This document shows, in pieces, positions 50,955-62,307 of a stretch of DNA of 64,000 bases. The stretch is from an uncultured Bacteroides sp. (GTDB taxonomy: Bacteria; Bacteroidota; Bacteroidia; Bacteroidales; Bacteroidaceae), in the NCBI GenBank assembly GCA_945833835.1, contig CAMAFR010000004.1:1-64000 (forward strand). The letters are read 5' to 3'. The notes below the pieces were generated by a model. That model ran no database searches. It was not told the origin of the DNA and saw only the letters and a list, made by a program, of their open reading frames with translations. Both the position numbers and the translations under genes were made by a program. The stretch's first letter is position 1; each line of letters starts with the position of its first letter.

Positions 50955-52861
50955 ACGTCGGTAAGGATTTTCCGTAGGGTGGAACAGATGCTGTCGAGGT
51001 CGATGCCGCACAAAGCGTGGAGGTCGGCCACGGGGCCGTGTGGGATGAAACGGTCGGGGACCCCCAAACGGTGCAGGGTGACCGGATAGCCATGGTCGGA
51101 CATGAATTCGAGCACCGCACTGCCCATGCCTCCCTGCAACGCACCGTCTTCTATGGTGACGATGTGCCGGTAGTGGCGGCCAGCCTCGTGCAGCAGCTCT
51201 TCGTCTATCGGCTTGAGGAAACGCAGGTCATAGTGGGCGATGCTGCAACCGGTGTCCGCCTCGGTGCGTGCAATGGCCTGCGCGGCTGTGTGGCCGATGG
51301 GGCCGAGCGTGATGACAGCCAGGTCAGTCCCCGCTTTCAGCCGTCGGCCTGTGCCCACCGGGACGGTTTCGAGCGGACATCTCCATTCGCTGAGCGATCC
51401 GCGTCCGCGTGGGTAACGGATGACGAACGGACCGTGGCCGGGTTGGGCGGCGGTGTACATCAGCCGGCGGAGTTCATGCTCGTCGTAGGGCGAGGCGATG
51501 GTCAGGTTCGGGATGGTGCGGAAATAGGCCAGGTCGAACACTCCATGATGGGTAGGGCCGTCTTCGCCCACCAGTCCGGCGCGGTCCAGACAAAGGGCCA
51601 CATCCAGCCGCTGGATGGCGACATCGTGGATGACATTGTCGTAGGCACGCTGCATGAACGATGAGTAGATGTTGCAGAAAGGCCGCAGCCCTTCTTTGGC
51701 CAGTCCGCCCGAGAAGGTGACGGCGTGGCCTTCGGCAATGCCCACATCGAACACGCGCTGGGGCATCACCTGCTGCAGGATGTTCATCGAGCATCCGGTA
51801 GGCATGGCCGGTGTGATTCCCACGATACGTTCGTCCCGTTCGGCCAGCTCGACCAGGGTGTGGCCGAACACTTCCTGGAACAAGGGCGGCTTGCCGTTGG
51901 TGTCTGCCACGATGCGCCGGCCGGTTTCCTTGTCAAAGCAGCCGGGGGCGTGCCACACCGTGGCGTTCTCTTCGGCCGGCCGGAATCCCTTGCCTTTCAC
52001 CGTATGTACGTGGAGCAGCTTGGGTCCCTTCATGTCTTTAATCTCGTGCAGTACGCGCGTCAGTGCCGCCACATCGTGTCCGTCTACGGGGCCGAAATAA
52101 CGTATGTTCAGGCCTTCGAACATATTCTGCTGGCTCACCAGCACCGACTTGAGGCTGTTGTTGAAGCGGATGATGCTCTTACGCCGTTCCTCGTCGAGCA
52201 GGCCCCAGCGGTTCAGCCGCCGGGCGATGCCGTATCGCAGGCGGTTGTAACCTTCCGAGGTCTGGAGGTGCAGCAGGTATTGCTTCATGCCTCCCACACT
52301 CCGGTCGATGGCCATATTATTGTCATTGAGGATGATGAGCAGGTTGTTGGGGGTGGAGGAAACGTTGTTGAGCCCTTCAAACGCCAGCCCGCCGCTCATG
52401 GAACCGTCGCCGATGACCGCCACCACCCGTCGGTCGGTCTCGCCTTTCAGCGTGGCGGCGACAGCCATGCCGAGGGCTGCCGAAATGGAGTTGGAGGCAT
52501 GGCCGCAGGTGAAGGTGTCGTATTCGCTTTCCTCCGGCGAGGGGAACGGACGTATGCCGTTCAGCTTCCGGTTGGTACAGAAGCTGTCCCGGCGTCCTGT
52601 CAGAATCTTGTGCCCATAGGCCTGGTGGCCTACGTCCCACACAATGCGGTCGTAGGGAGTATTGAATATATAATGTAAGGCAACGGTCAGCTCTACCACT
52701 CCGAGGCTGGAACCGAAGTGTCCCGGATTGCGTGACAGTTCGTCGATGATTTTCTGACGGAGTTCGTGGCAGACTTCCGGCAGGTCGGCAGGCGGCAGGT
52801 TACGCAGGTCCTTCGGACTGTTTATCTTCTCCAGTAAGGCAAATGAAGCGTGTTGTTCCAT
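50951..52861 (-). CDS. dxs: 1-deoxy-D-xylulose-5-phosphate synthase
   Basis: A thiamine-diphosphate enzyme joining pyruvate and glyceraldehyde 3-phosphate, the entry step of the MEP isoprenoid pathway. The 636-aa product has the N-terminal [16 protein letters not shown] and [16 protein letters not shown], the ThDP/metal motif [18 protein letters not shown], the transketolase pyrimidine domain with [16 protein letters not shown], and the C-terminal domain. The start at 52861 ([13 protein letters not shown]) follows the -7 box at 52885-52892; the longer frame to 53107 would run into the divergent promoter. Confidence 0.97.
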   Translation of the reverse strand: MEQHASFALLEKINSPKDLRNLPPADLPEVCHELRQKIIDELSRNPGHFGSSLGVVELTVALHYIFNTPYDRIVWDVGHQAYGHKILTGRRDSFCTNRKLNGIRPFPSPEESEYDTFTCGHASNSISAALGMAVAATLKGETDRRVVAVIGDGSMSGGLAFEGLNNVSSTPNNLLIILNDNNMAIDRSVGGMKQYLLHLQTSEGYNRLRYGIARRLNRWGLLDEERRKSIIRFNNSLKSVLVSQQNMFEGLNIRYFGPVDGHDVAALTRVLHEIKDMKGPKLLHVHTVKGKGFRPAEENATVWHAPGCFDKETGRRIVADTNGKPPLFQEVFGHTLVELAERDERIVGITPAMPTGCSMNILQQVMPQRVFDVGIAEGHAVTFSGGLAKEGLRPFCNIYSSFMQRAYDNVIHDVAIQRLDVALCLDRAGLVGEDGPTHHGVFDLAYFRTIPNLTIASPYDEHELRRLMYTAAQPGHGPFVIRYPRGRGSLSEWRCPLETVPVGTGRRLKAGTDLAVITLGPIGHTAAQAIARTEADTGCSIAHYDLRFLKPIDEELLHEAGRHYRHIVTIEDGALQGGMGSAVLEFMSDHGYPVTLHRLGVPDRFIPHGPVADLHALCGIDLDSICSTLRKILTDV

Positions 52862-52884
52862 CTGTTTTTTAAAATTTAAGTCTA

Positions 52885-52892
52885 CAAAAATA
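52885..52892 (-). promoter_or_regulatory. -7 element for dxs-trkA
   Basis: TATTTTTG on the minus strand fits TAnnTTTG, 24 bp before the dxs start. No clear -33 box. Confidence 0.5.
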
Positions 52893-52914
52893 CGATAAAT
52901 AGTTGTAATGTGCT

Positions 52915-52922
52915 TACATTTG
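52915..52922 (+). promoter_or_regulatory. -7 element for the GSCFA gene
   Basis: TACATTTG fits TAnnTTTG, 64 bp before the GSCFA start, back to back with the dxs promoter. Confidence 0.5.
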
Positions 52923-52985
52923 TGCAAAATAATCTTTCGGTGTCCGCTGAAGGCGGCAAAAACCGGAAGGTAAAGAAGCGCAGAC

Positions 52986-53972
52986 ATGGAATTCAGAAAA
53001 AAAGTGGAATTGCCGGTAGGGGAGGTGGAGATACGCCATTCGGACAAGCTGCTGTTGTGGGGGTCTTGTTTTGTGGAGAACATGGCCGGACGGCTGATGG
53101 CGGGCAAGTTTGATTGCCGGCTGAATCCCTATGGGGTGTTGTATAATCCGTTGTCCATAGCGGTGGCGATGGACCGGTTGCTGACGGGCTACGTCTATAC
53201 GCAGGCCGACTTGCTGGCTTACAGGGGGCTGTGGTGCAGCTTGATGCATCATGGCTCTTTTTCGGATGCCGACCCTGGGCGCTGCCTGGCCCGTATCCGT
53301 GCCGCCTCCGAAGATGCGGCGGCCTTTCTGAAGGAGGCCGACTGGCTGCTGGTGACGTTCGGCACGGCTCGGGTGTACGAGTGGAAAGAGACCGGGCAGG
53401 TGGTGGGCAACTGCCATAAGTTGCCCGAACGCCAGTTTGTGCGCCGGCTGGCCGGGGTGGACGAGATTGTCTGCACGTATGCGGCCCTGCTGGACCGGCT
53501 GCACGCCTTGAACCCCCGCCTGCAGGTCCTGTTTACGGTCAGTCCTATCCGGCACGCGCGCGACGGGATGCACGGCAACCAGCTGAGCAAGGCCGTGCTG
53601 CTGCTGGCCGTCGACCGGCTGTGCAGCCAGCGCACCGACTGCCATTACTTCCCGGCCTATGAGATTTTGTTGGACGAGCTGCGCGATTACCGCTTTTATG
53701 CCGACGATATGCTGCACCCTTCCGCACAGGCGGTGGAATACATCTGGGAATGTTTCGGGCAGACCTACTTCACGGCGGCCACACAGTCCCTGCTGCGGGA
53801 GGTGGCGGAGGTCCGGCGGGGGGTGGAACACCGTCCTTTCAGGCCCGACTCGGAAGAATACCGTCGTTTCCTTAGCCAAATACTGTTAAAAATAGCACAG
53901 CTACAAGAAAAATTTCCGTACTTAGACTTCCAAAAAGAAACAGAGATATGCCAAACTCAATTGAAGAAATAA
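52986..53972 (+). CDS. GSCFA domain protein
   Basis: A 328-aa protein with the family-defining GSCF motif ([16 protein letters not shown], about 24-39), then [19 protein letters not shown] and a late [25 protein letters not shown] segment. The fold is SGNH-hydrolase-like: Ser in GSCF and Asp-x-x-His in DDMLHP make a plausible catalytic set, so it may be an esterase or acyltransferase acting on cell-wall or lipid precursors. No signal peptide seen. It overlaps the murF-alr start by 25 bp, so it is co-transcribed with wall synthesis; its exact role is unknown. Confidence 0.9.
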   Translation: MEFRKKVELPVGEVEIRHSDKLLLWGSCFVENMAGRLMAGKFDCRLNPYGVLYNPLSIAVAMDRLLTGYVYTQADLLAYRGLWCSLMHHGSFSDADPGRCLARIRAASEDAAAFLKEADWLLVTFGTARVYEWKETGQVVGNCHKLPERQFVRRLAGVDEIVCTYAALLDRLHALNPRLQVLFTVSPIRHARDGMHGNQLSKAVLLLAVDRLCSQRTDCHYFPAYEILLDELRDYRFYADDMLHPSAQAVEYIWECFGQTYFTAATQSLLREVAEVRRGVEHRPFRPDSEEYRRFLSQILLKIAQLQEKFPYLDFQKETEICQTQLKK

Positions 53973-56413
53973 CATCGGTGGTGGGTGCCACACGTGTAGG
54001 GACGCGGCCGGCGCAAGTAGATTGGCTGCTCACTGACAGCCGTTCCCTGTGCTTTCCCGAAGAAACCCTGTTCTTCGCCTTGAAGACCAAACGCAACGAC
54101 GGACACCGCTACATCCCCGAACTGTATAAGCATGGTGTCCGCAATTTCGTGGTGGACACCTTGCCTGCCAACCTGAAAGACTTTGCCGACGCCAATTTTC
54201 TGCGGGTGGATCGCCCGATACGTGCCTTGCAGCGGCTGGCCGCCAAGCACCGTGACCGTTTCGATGTGCCGGTGGTCGGCATTACGGGCAGCAACGGCAA
54301 GACAGTGGTGAAGGAGTGGATCTACCAGCTGGTGGGTCCCGACAAGGTGGTGACCCGCTCGCCGCGCAGTTACAATTCGCAGATTGGAGTCCCGTTGTCG
54401 GTATGGCTGATGAACGAACACACGGAGCTGGGCGTTTTCGAGGCAGGCATCTCCGAGATGGGAGAAATGGAAGCCCTCCGGCCCATCATCCGGCCCACAA
54501 TCGGTGTGCTCACCAACATCGGAGGGGCCCATCAGGAAAACTTCAGTTCGTTGCAGGACAAATGTATGGAGAAACTGCAGTTGTTCAAGGATTGCGACGT
54601 GCTGATTTACGATGCCGACAACGAGCTCATCAGTACGTGCGTCAGCAAGTCGCTGTTCACCTCGCGTGAAATCGCATGGTCCAAGCGCGATGCCGAACGT
54701 CCGCTCTTCATCGAGCGCATCGACAAGGATGACAAGGGGACGACGGTGCATTACCGTTACCTGGGTTTGCACCGCCAGTACCGCATTCCGTTCATTGACG
54801 ACGCTTCCGTCGAGAACTCATTGCACTGCCTGGCCGTGTCGCTCTATTTGATGCTCTCGCCCGAAACGATTGCCGAGCGGATGCCGCGGCTTGAACCGGT
54901 GGCCATGCGTCTGGAAGTGAAAGAGGGCAAGAACGGCTGTGTGCTGATTAACGACAGCTATAACTCCGACTTCGCCTCGCTCGACATCGCGCTCGACTTC
55001 ATGGCCCGCCGCAGCGAGGACAAGGGCCGGAAGAAGGTATTGATTCTCTCGGACATCCTCGAAAGCGGTCAAAGCGGAAAACTGCTGTACCGGCAGGTGG
55101 CCGACCTGGTGCACAACCGTGGGGTGGATGCGATTATCGGAGTGGGCGAGGAGATCTCGGCCTCGTCGGCACGGTTTGACCTGGAAAAACATTTTTTCCA
55201 CACGACGGCCGAGCTGCTGGAGTCGGACTTGCTGCCGACGTTGCGCAACGAGGTGGTGCTCATCAAGGGCTCACGCTCGTTCCATTTCGATGAGATTACC
55301 GACCGCCTGGAACTGAAAGTACACGAAACGATTCTGGAAATCAATCTGAATGCGCTGGTGGACAATCTGAACTACTACCGCAACCGGCTGAAGCCTGACA
55401 CGAAGATGGTATGCATGGTCAAGGCCTCCGCCTATGGTGCCGGATCGTTTGAAGTGGCCAAGACACTGGAAGACCTGCGTGTGGATTATTTGGCCGTTGC
55501 GGTGGCCGACGAGGGAGTGGACCTGCGCAAGGCTGGCATCAACAGTGCCCTGATCATCATGAATCCCGAGCTGACCGCCTTCCGCACCATGTTCGACCAT
55601 TGGCTGGAGCCCGAGGTGTACAGCTTCCATTTGCTGGAAGAGCTCATCAAGGCCGCCGAGCGCGAGGGGGTCACCAATTTCCCCATCCATATCAAGTTGG
55701 ATACGGGGATGCACCGCCTGGGCTTTGCACCGGAGGACATGCCACGGCTGGTAGAACGGTTGAAGCGCCAGAATGCCGTGATTCCGCGTTCGGTCTTCTC
55801 ACACTTGGTGGGCAGTGACGCCTCGCGTTTCGACTCGTTCACGCGGCGTCAGATTGAGGTGTTCGAGAAGGCCGCCGCCGTGCTGCAAGCCTCGTTCAAG
55901 CACAAAATCCTGCGCCACATCTGCAATACGGCAGGCATCGAGCGGTATCCCGGTGCACAGTTTGAGATGGTGCGGCTGGGGATAGGCCTCTATGGGGTGG
56001 ATCCGTACACCAACCGGATGCTGAACAACGTCGGTACGCTCAAGACGACTATCCTGCAGATACACGAGGTCCCTGCCGACGAGACGGTAGGCTATAGCCG
56101 TAAGGGGGTCCTCTCCCGCACCTCCCGAATCGCCGCCATCCCCATCGGGTATGCCGACGGGCTGAACCGTCATTTAGGCAACGGTCGGGGCTATTGTTTG
56201 GTGAACGGACAGAAAGCTCCCTACGTGGGCAATATCTGTATGGATGTGTGCATGATTGACGTGACCGGCATCGATTGCAAAGAGGGCGACAAGGCCATCA
56301 TCTTCGGCGATGACCTTCCGGTCACGGTGTTGGCGGACGAGCTGGACACCATCCCCTATGAAGTCCTGACCAGTGTCTCCAACCGGGTGAAACGCGTCTA
56401 TGTATTCAAATGA
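53948..56413 (+). CDS. Bifunctional UDP-MurNAc-tripeptide:D-Ala-D-Ala ligase / alanine racemase
   Basis: An 821-aa fusion joining two steps of peptidoglycan precursor synthesis. The MurF half (about 1-455) has the Mur-ligase P-loop GITGSNGKTVVKEW (Lys118), NIGGAHQENF, and NDSYNSD. The alanine racemase half (about 457-821) has the PLP lysine Lys492 in MVKASAYGAGS and the second catalytic residue Tyr716 in VGYSRKG. The racemase makes D-Ala, which becomes the D-Ala-D-Ala that MurF attaches. The fusion is common in Bacteroidetes. Start overlaps the GSCFA gene. Confidence 0.96.
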   Translation: MPNSIEEITSVVGATRVGTRPAQVDWLLTDSRSLCFPEETLFFALKTKRNDGHRYIPELYKHGVRNFVVDTLPANLKDFADANFLRVDRPIRALQRLAAKHRDRFDVPVVGITGSNGKTVVKEWIYQLVGPDKVVTRSPRSYNSQIGVPLSVWLMNEHTELGVFEAGISEMGEMEALRPIIRPTIGVLTNIGGAHQENFSSLQDKCMEKLQLFKDCDVLIYDADNELISTCVSKSLFTSREIAWSKRDAERPLFIERIDKDDKGTTVHYRYLGLHRQYRIPFIDDASVENSLHCLAVSLYLMLSPETIAERMPRLEPVAMRLEVKEGKNGCVLINDSYNSDFASLDIALDFMARRSEDKGRKKVLILSDILESGQSGKLLYRQVADLVHNRGVDAIIGVGEEISASSARFDLEKHFFHTTAELLESDLLPTLRNEVVLIKGSRSFHFDEITDRLELKVHETILEINLNALVDNLNYYRNRLKPDTKMVCMVKASAYGAGSFEVAKTLEDLRVDYLAVAVADEGVDLRKAGINSALIIMNPELTAFRTMFDHWLEPEVYSFHLLEELIKAAEREGVTNFPIHIKLDTGMHRLGFAPEDMPRLVERLKRQNAVIPRSVFSHLVGSDASRFDSFTRRQIEVFEKAAAVLQASFKHKILRHICNTAGIERYPGAQFEMVRLGIGLYGVDPYTNRMLNNVGTLKTTILQIHEVPADETVGYSRKGVLSRTSRIAAIPIGYADGLNRHLGNGRGYCLVNGQKAPYVGNICMDVCMIDVTGIDCKEGDKAIIFGDDLPVTVLADELDTIPYEVLTSVSNRVKRVYVFK

Positions 56414-56742
56414 CGGGAACGGTTTCCTCGCCCCGTCCTTTCAAGTGACCGGGCAGGGGGAACCGCCCCTTAGGGGCCAAAGGACCGTATAGTGCCGCTT
56501 TTGCCGCTTTTACCTCCCTTTTCTTTCTATTTAAGTGTTAAGATGAGTTATGCCCGTACGTGAGTAGAGCGGTGCGGACAGGTGTCTTTTTATATAAAAT
56601 AAGGTTATTTTTCATTTGAAATGATATTTGCACATAGAAAAACAGAAATTACACACGTGGGCAAACACTCCAATTTACTTTTGCACCAGTGAAATTGGAT
56701 GAGAAAATCAACCTTAGTTCTAAATTAAAAACAAAAACACTT
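56414..56742. other. Intergenic region between murF-alr and the second susCD locus
   Basis: About 330 bp. It begins with small GC-rich hairpins after the murF-alr stop (for example GACGGG...CCCGTC at 56412-56438) with no good T-run. It then becomes AT-rich and contains the susC -7 box at 56676-56683. No regulator gene, RNA gene or repeat was recognised. Confidence 0.5.
56676..56683 (+). promoter_or_regulatory. -7 element for the second susC
   Basis: TACTTTTG fits TAnnTTTG and would start transcription near 56690, giving a leader of about 53 nt before the ATG at 56743. It rules out the in-frame GTG at 56689 as start. Confidence 0.6.
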
Positions 56743-59700
56743 ATGAATCAAAAGGAGTTCTTAAAGCGATTGTATTCATTCTTCTTGATGAGTATGATCT
56801 GTGTGTTTGCCTTTGCCCAAGGCAAGCAAATCCATGGTGTCGTGACCGATGCTTCGGGCGAGCCGATGATTGGCGTGAACGTGCTGGTGAAAGGTACGAC
56901 GAACGGCTCGATTACTGACCTGGATGGAAACTTTGCTATCTCTAATGTGAAAGACACGGATGTGCTGACGGTCACCTACATCGGCTACGTGGCACAAGAA
57001 GTAAAAGTAGGTGGACAAACAGCCTTTACCATTGTTTTGAAGGAAGACACCGAGACACTGGACGAAGTGGTCGTTATCGGTTACGGTACGGTGAAACGCC
57101 GTGACTTGACGGGTTCGGTAGCTTCAGTGACAGGTGAGAAGCTGGCGGCCAATCCGGTCCCGAGCGTGGCCCAGGCCTTGCAGGGACAGTTGCCGGGTGT
57201 CAGCGTCACCGCACAAGACGGCCGTCCGGGTGCCGGTATGGCTATCCGTGTACGTGGCGGCGGTTCTATCACCCAGAGCAACGACCCCTTGTTCATCGTC
57301 GATGGGGTGCAGGTGTCTACGATTGATGACATTCCTGCCGACAACATCGAGAGCATCGACGTGCTGAAGGATGCCGCCTCTACCGCTATCTATGGTGCCC
57401 GGGGTGCCAACGGTGTTATCTTGGTGACGACCAAGGGCGGCAAGGAAGGAAAAGTGTCGGTGAAATACGGCATGTACTACCAGGTGAAGGTCAATCCCAC
57501 CACGCTGGAGGTGATGGATGCTTATGACTATGTCTACAACACTTGGGCATACGCCACCGCTTACAGCGAGTCAATGGGTGACGGCGTGGCCAAGTATTTC
57601 GGTCTGGGTGCCAAGTATGGCAATCATATCAATGAGTACAAGAATGTGTCTTCGCACAACTACGTTGACGACATCATGCGTACGGCCGGTTCTTGGAACC
57701 ACGACCTTTCGCTGTCGGGCGGTAACGACAAGACCAAGTATTTCGCTTCTGTCAACTATACCGACGATGAAGGTACCCGTATCGGTTCTGGTTACAGCCG
57801 TTGGGCAGCCAACTTCAAAATCAACCAGAAAATCAACAAGTCGCTCTCGTTTGATGCCGACTTGCGTTACAGCGAAATCCAGGTGGATGGTACGAAGTTC
57901 GACAAGGCCACTTCTGCCTATTACTACAAGCCTATCGACAATCCGCTGGGTGACCCCGAATACACCACCGCTTTCGGTAACGGTTCTCCCAACGTGGAAG
58001 ATGACATGGACCCCATCAGCTACCTGGACAACTACCAGCGTTCGCTGAAGGTACACCGCCTGACTGCCAAAGGTGGCCTTACTTGGAACATCATCAAGGG
58101 CTTGACCGCCAAGTCCGAACTCTCTTTGGGACGTAACTGGACCAATGTGAAGGAGTGGGACGGTGGCCTGGAAAACGGTTACAGCACTGCCAAGCTGACC
58201 AAGAAGGAAGGTTACAATGTGCGTTGGGCCACTACGTTGAACTATGAGGTGCAGGGGCTGGGCGATGACCACAGCCTGTCGTTCCTGGCCGGTAACGAAG
58301 TCTTGTCGTCGAAAACCAATTCCAGCTGGATTTACGGTTCGGGCTATCCTTCTGAATGGGGCATGGACGAGGCTTTCGGCAATATCAACATGACCAACTC
58401 GTCGTTGGGCAAGGATGAATTCGGACAGACCATCGGTACTGCCGCCCACACCACTTCTTGGTTCGGTCGTGCCAACTATTCGTACAAAGGCCGTTACTTG
58501 CTGACCGCTACGTTCCGTGCCGATGGTTCTTCCAAGTTCGCTCCCAACAACCATTGGGGCTACTTCCCCGCTGCCGCTGTGGCATGGCGTATCTCTGACG
58601 AACCGTTCCTGGAAAATACCCGCGACTGGTTAGACAACCTGAAGCTGCGTCTGTCATTTGGTACGTCGGGTGCCGACAACATCGACGCTTCTTTGTGGAA
58701 GGAAACCTGGGAAACCGAAATGATTACGGTAGACGGCAAGAGCATCACCTCTTACGTACCGGGCGAAATGCAGGGGAACCCTGACCTGAAATGGGAAACG
58801 ACCACCTCACGTAACGCCGGTTTGGATTTCGGCTTCTGGAACAGCCGCCTGCGTGGTAGCATCGACTTCTATTGGAATACCACGAAAGACCTGTTGATGC
58901 GCGTGCCCGTTGATGCTTCGGCCGGTTTCAGCTACCAGATGCGCAACGTGGCCCAGACCTCTAACAAGGGTATCGAATTGGCATTGGGCTATGACTTCAT
59001 CCGTTCGAAGAACTTCAACCTGGGCATCAACCTGACCTATAACTACAACCACAACAATGTGGACAAAATTGCCGAAAACGTCATGGCCGACACGGCTACC
59101 GGCTGGGGCTCGACCATGCGTAAGCCCGCCTACGACTACATCATCCGCGAAGGTGAGTCGGTCGGTGTCATCCAGGGCTTCAAGTCAGCCGGCTGGTACA
59201 CGGTAGACGACTTTACCTATGCCAACGGTGTCTATACTTTGAAAACCCGGCGTGCCCGACATCAAGAACATTGTGAACTATCCGGCCAACATGCAGCTTA
59301 AGGCAGCCGACGGACAGACGGCCTACCCCGGTATGGTGAAGTTCGAGGATACCAACGAGGACGGTATCGTGGATGAGAACGACGCCACCATCATCGGCCA
59401 TACGATGCCGAAGCACACCGGCGGTTTCACGTTCAACGGTAACTGGAAGAGCATTGACTTCAGCCTGGGCTTCACGTACCAGATTGGTGGCGAGGTCTAC
59501 AATGCCAACTCGATGTACACCATGATGGGTAATAAGGACAATAACTTGGGTGCCAACCGTCTGAAAATCTATAACGATGCCTTCAAGGTATATGATGTGC
59601 AGGATGGCGAACTGGTGGCTGTCACCGATCCCGAAGCATTGCGTGCCCTGAACACCAATGCCAAGTATGCGTTGCCTTATTCTGAATATGGCATCACCAC

Positions 59701-59974
59701 TTCCGAGTTCATCGAGGATGCGTCTTACCTGCGCTTGCAGACGTTGACCGTAGGCTACACCTTCCCGAAGAAATGGATGGAGCGTGTGGGCGTGCAGAAC
59801 CTGCGTGTCTACTTCACGGGCAGCAACCTGTTCTGTCTGACGGGCTACAGCGGCATTGATCCTGATGTCAACACTAACCCCGACGGTGTGAGCGGCTTCC
59901 CCACTCCGAACTATGATTTCAATTCCTATCCGAAATCAAGAACCTTCACCTTTGGCTTAAACTTAACATTCTAA
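56743..59974 (+). pseudogene. SusC/RagA-family TonB-dependent transporter with a one-base frameshift
   Basis: The signal peptide (about 1-27), carboxypeptidase-regulatory-like domain, DEVVVIGYGTVKRRDLTG signature, plug and most of the barrel read cleanly in one frame to about 59241. Then the frame is lost at a run of four A (59242-59245). The old frame ends at 59301, while the barrel C-terminus (GVPDIKNIVNYPANMQL to FTFGLNLTF, stop 59972-59974) continues in the next frame. Removing one A restores LKPGVPDIKN and gives a protein of about 1076 aa. Both halves are otherwise well conserved, so the change is recent or a sequencing error. Operon partner: the large susD 16 bp downstream. Confidence 0.9.
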
Positions 59975-59990
59975 CAAGGAGACTTATTCT

Positions 59991-62279
59991 ATGAAACATA
60001 TATTCTATACCACCCTGTTTTTGGCAGGTGCATTGGCTACAACTGCTTGTAGCGATTACTTGGAGACCACCTCTCCTTCGGTAGTGGATGCAGACTTCGT
60101 GTTCTCCAATACCACTACGGCCCGTGCTTCGCTGGACGGTGCCTACGAGGCATGGCGTACAGCCGCGCAGAACCAGTATTTCGGTGATGGTCTGTTCTAT
60201 GGGGCCGATGTGTGTGGCTCGGACATCGAACGCCACCCCGAGGCCTTCAAGAACCAGCCGGGTCGTCACTATCCCGAAACGTTCTATCAGAACGGTACCT
60301 ATACCAAGGATTATGCGTTGACTTCCTATAACAAAGACGATGACAACGGTCCGTACAACATGGCATACGAGGTTATCGGTAAGGCCAACGCCGTGATCAG
60401 TGCCATCGAGGGGCTGGAAAATTTTGATGAGATTGTGACCAAAGCGACGGAGCCGAGCGAGATGAGCCAGATGTACGGTGAGGCGGTGGCCCTGCGTGCC
60501 ACGGTTTATCGTGAGCTGCTCCGTAACTACGGCGATGTTCCGTTCAGTACGGCCTTGGGCGTTTCGGCCAACGGCTTGACCTCTCGTGACTCTATCTATG
60601 ACGTGGTGCTCGACCAGTTGCAGAAGGTGGAAGGCCTGATGTATCCGGTGGGTCAGGTGCCTGGTACGGACAAGGCCAACAAGAACCTGCTGTCGCAGAC
60701 GTACGTGCGCGGCTTGATTGGCCGTATGGCGTTGGATGCCGGTGGCTATCAGACCCGCCGTGCCGACCTTGGTGCCGATTTCTACAAGAACGGTGCAGGG
60801 ACTGTCGTGACGTTCGAGACCTTGGGACAGGCCAATGCCAATGCGCAGGGAGCCGTTTACGGTCGTCGCAGCGATTGGAAGGATAAATACGAACTGGCCA
60901 AGAAATACTTCAAGCTGGTCATTGACAATCCGGGTTCTGCCAAACTGAACCTGACCGACCCGCGTTCTGCCTCCAAGGGCCGCACGTATGGCAATCCCTA
61001 CGAATATTTCTTCTCGCAGATGCTGGAGGCCGATGCCGGTTATGCCGACGAGTCCATCTACGAATACCCCATGCAGCAGGGTGGTTCGGGCAATGACGCC
61101 CGCTCTTATTCGTTCGGCCGTCCGTCGAGCGGTGGTTCCAAGACTGCTTATCCTTGCAAGGCCTACGGCCAGGGACGCATCAATCCGGCCTTCTACTATG
61201 GCGTGTTTGACCCCAACGATATGCGTCGCGACGTGAGTGTGGCCGTGACCGGCAGTACTGGTAAGGGTGTGGAGAAGCTCATTCCGTTCGCTCCCAACTC
61301 GAAGGCCGACGGTGGTGGCTTGTCCTTGAACAAGTGGGACGAGAACCGTCAGACCACCGTTTGGACTGCCGCCCAGCGTAAGTCGGGTATCAACGGCCCG
61401 TACATGCGTATGGCCGAAATGTATCTGGGCTATGCCGAGGCTTGTGCCGCATTGGGTGACGAGGGCGATGCCATTGCCTACTTGAAGATTATCCGCCAGC
61501 GTTCCTTCCCGGCTGGCAAGGATTTCTCCGACCAGTTCATCAATGACTGCGGCAGCACCTTGCGTGCCGTCATCGAGGAACGCGGTTTTGAGTTTGCCGG
61601 CGAGGGCGACCGTCGTTGGACCTTGATTCGTAGCGGTTTCTTGCCCGATGCTATCCGCCGTGTGAAAGATTTGACCGCCAAGATGATCAACGGCCTGGAG
61701 GCCAACGGTTACTATCAGTTCGACAATGGCAATGTGATTTCATTGTATGTTTGGACCAAGACCGTCAATATGGAATCGTTGGGTTACAGCTATCGGCTGA
61801 CGGCTCAATGTCCGGCAGGCGAAGAAAACAATCCGGTGCTCTATCCGGGATGGCGCGGCCAGAACGACGACTGGGAGGCCTTCGGGTTGAGCTATGGCAC
61901 GGATAAGCCCAAGACCAACCTGGCCATTAAGGGCTTGTTCAAGACCGAATCTCCCGCTTTCGACATTGTATATAAGGGTGCCGATGGCAAGGAAGTCCGT
62001 CGTGACGCGAACTTTGCAGGCAGTGTGGCCGAGGCCATGGCAGCCGGTGACGCCACTGTGAAAAACGATGCCAATGTAGCTTCTTATACGATTGTGGATG
62101 CCGAGGGATACTCTCCGCAGGCATGGGGAAGCGATTTGGTGAAATATGCCGATGAGTACAGCAAGTACCTCTTCTACGATTACGACTACGTGAGTGCTCC
62201 TATCTATATGTGGCCGTTCACTCCGAATGCCATGTCGACAGGCGGCTTTACCAATGGTTATGGCTTTAAGCAGGACTAA
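59991..62279 (+). CDS. Large SusD/RagB-family outer-membrane lipoprotein
   Basis: A 762-aa surface lipoprotein (lipobox ATTACSDYLET, Cys about 20) partnering the susC before it. The SusD core is recognisable from TARASLDGAYEAW, GEAVALRATVYRELLRNYGDVPF, GINGPYMRMAEMYLGYAEAC and EERGFEFAGEGDRRWTLIR. That core usually ends soon after the last motif, but here about 210 further residues follow, making the protein roughly 150-250 aa longer than common SusDs. A possible RBS (AAGGAG) precedes the ATG. An esterase gene follows on the same strand after a weak hairpin. The substrate is probably a decorated glycan, given the CE7 and GH89 neighbours (inferred). Confidence 0.92.
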   Translation: MKHIFYTTLFLAGALATTACSDYLETTSPSVVDADFVFSNTTTARASLDGAYEAWRTAAQNQYFGDGLFYGADVCGSDIERHPEAFKNQPGRHYPETFYQNGTYTKDYALTSYNKDDDNGPYNMAYEVIGKANAVISAIEGLENFDEIVTKATEPSEMSQMYGEAVALRATVYRELLRNYGDVPFSTALGVSANGLTSRDSIYDVVLDQLQKVEGLMYPVGQVPGTDKANKNLLSQTYVRGLIGRMALDAGGYQTRRADLGADFYKNGAGTVVTFETLGQANANAQGAVYGRRSDWKDKYELAKKYFKLVIDNPGSAKLNLTDPRSASKGRTYGNPYEYFFSQMLEADAGYADESIYEYPMQQGGSGNDARSYSFGRPSSGGSKTAYPCKAYGQGRINPAFYYGVFDPNDMRRDVSVAVTGSTGKGVEKLIPFAPNSKADGGGLSLNKWDENRQTTVWTAAQRKSGINGPYMRMAEMYLGYAEACAALGDEGDAIAYLKIIRQRSFPAGKDFSDQFINDCGSTLRAVIEERGFEFAGEGDRRWTLIRSGFLPDAIRRVKDLTAKMINGLEANGYYQFDNGNVISLYVWTKTVNMESLGYSYRLTAQCPAGEENNPVLYPGWRGQNDDWEAFGLSYGTDKPKTNLAIKGLFKTESPAFDIVYKGADGKEVRRDANFAGSVAEAMAAGDATVKNDANVASYTIVDAEGYSPQAWGSDLVKYADEYSKYLFYDYDYVSAPIYMWPFTPNAMSTGGFTNGYGFKQD

Positions 62280-62307
62280 GTGATAATTGTATCTGATTCA
62301 TGAGCGG

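Noticed and set aside
52862..53107. Upstream extension of the dxs frame
   Set aside because: It crosses the dxs and GSCFA promoters and overlaps the GSCFA gene. Family proteins start near [12 protein letters not shown].
56689..56742. GTG start for the second susC
   Set aside because: It coincides with the predicted transcription start (about 56690), and the signal peptide begins properly at the ATG at 56743.
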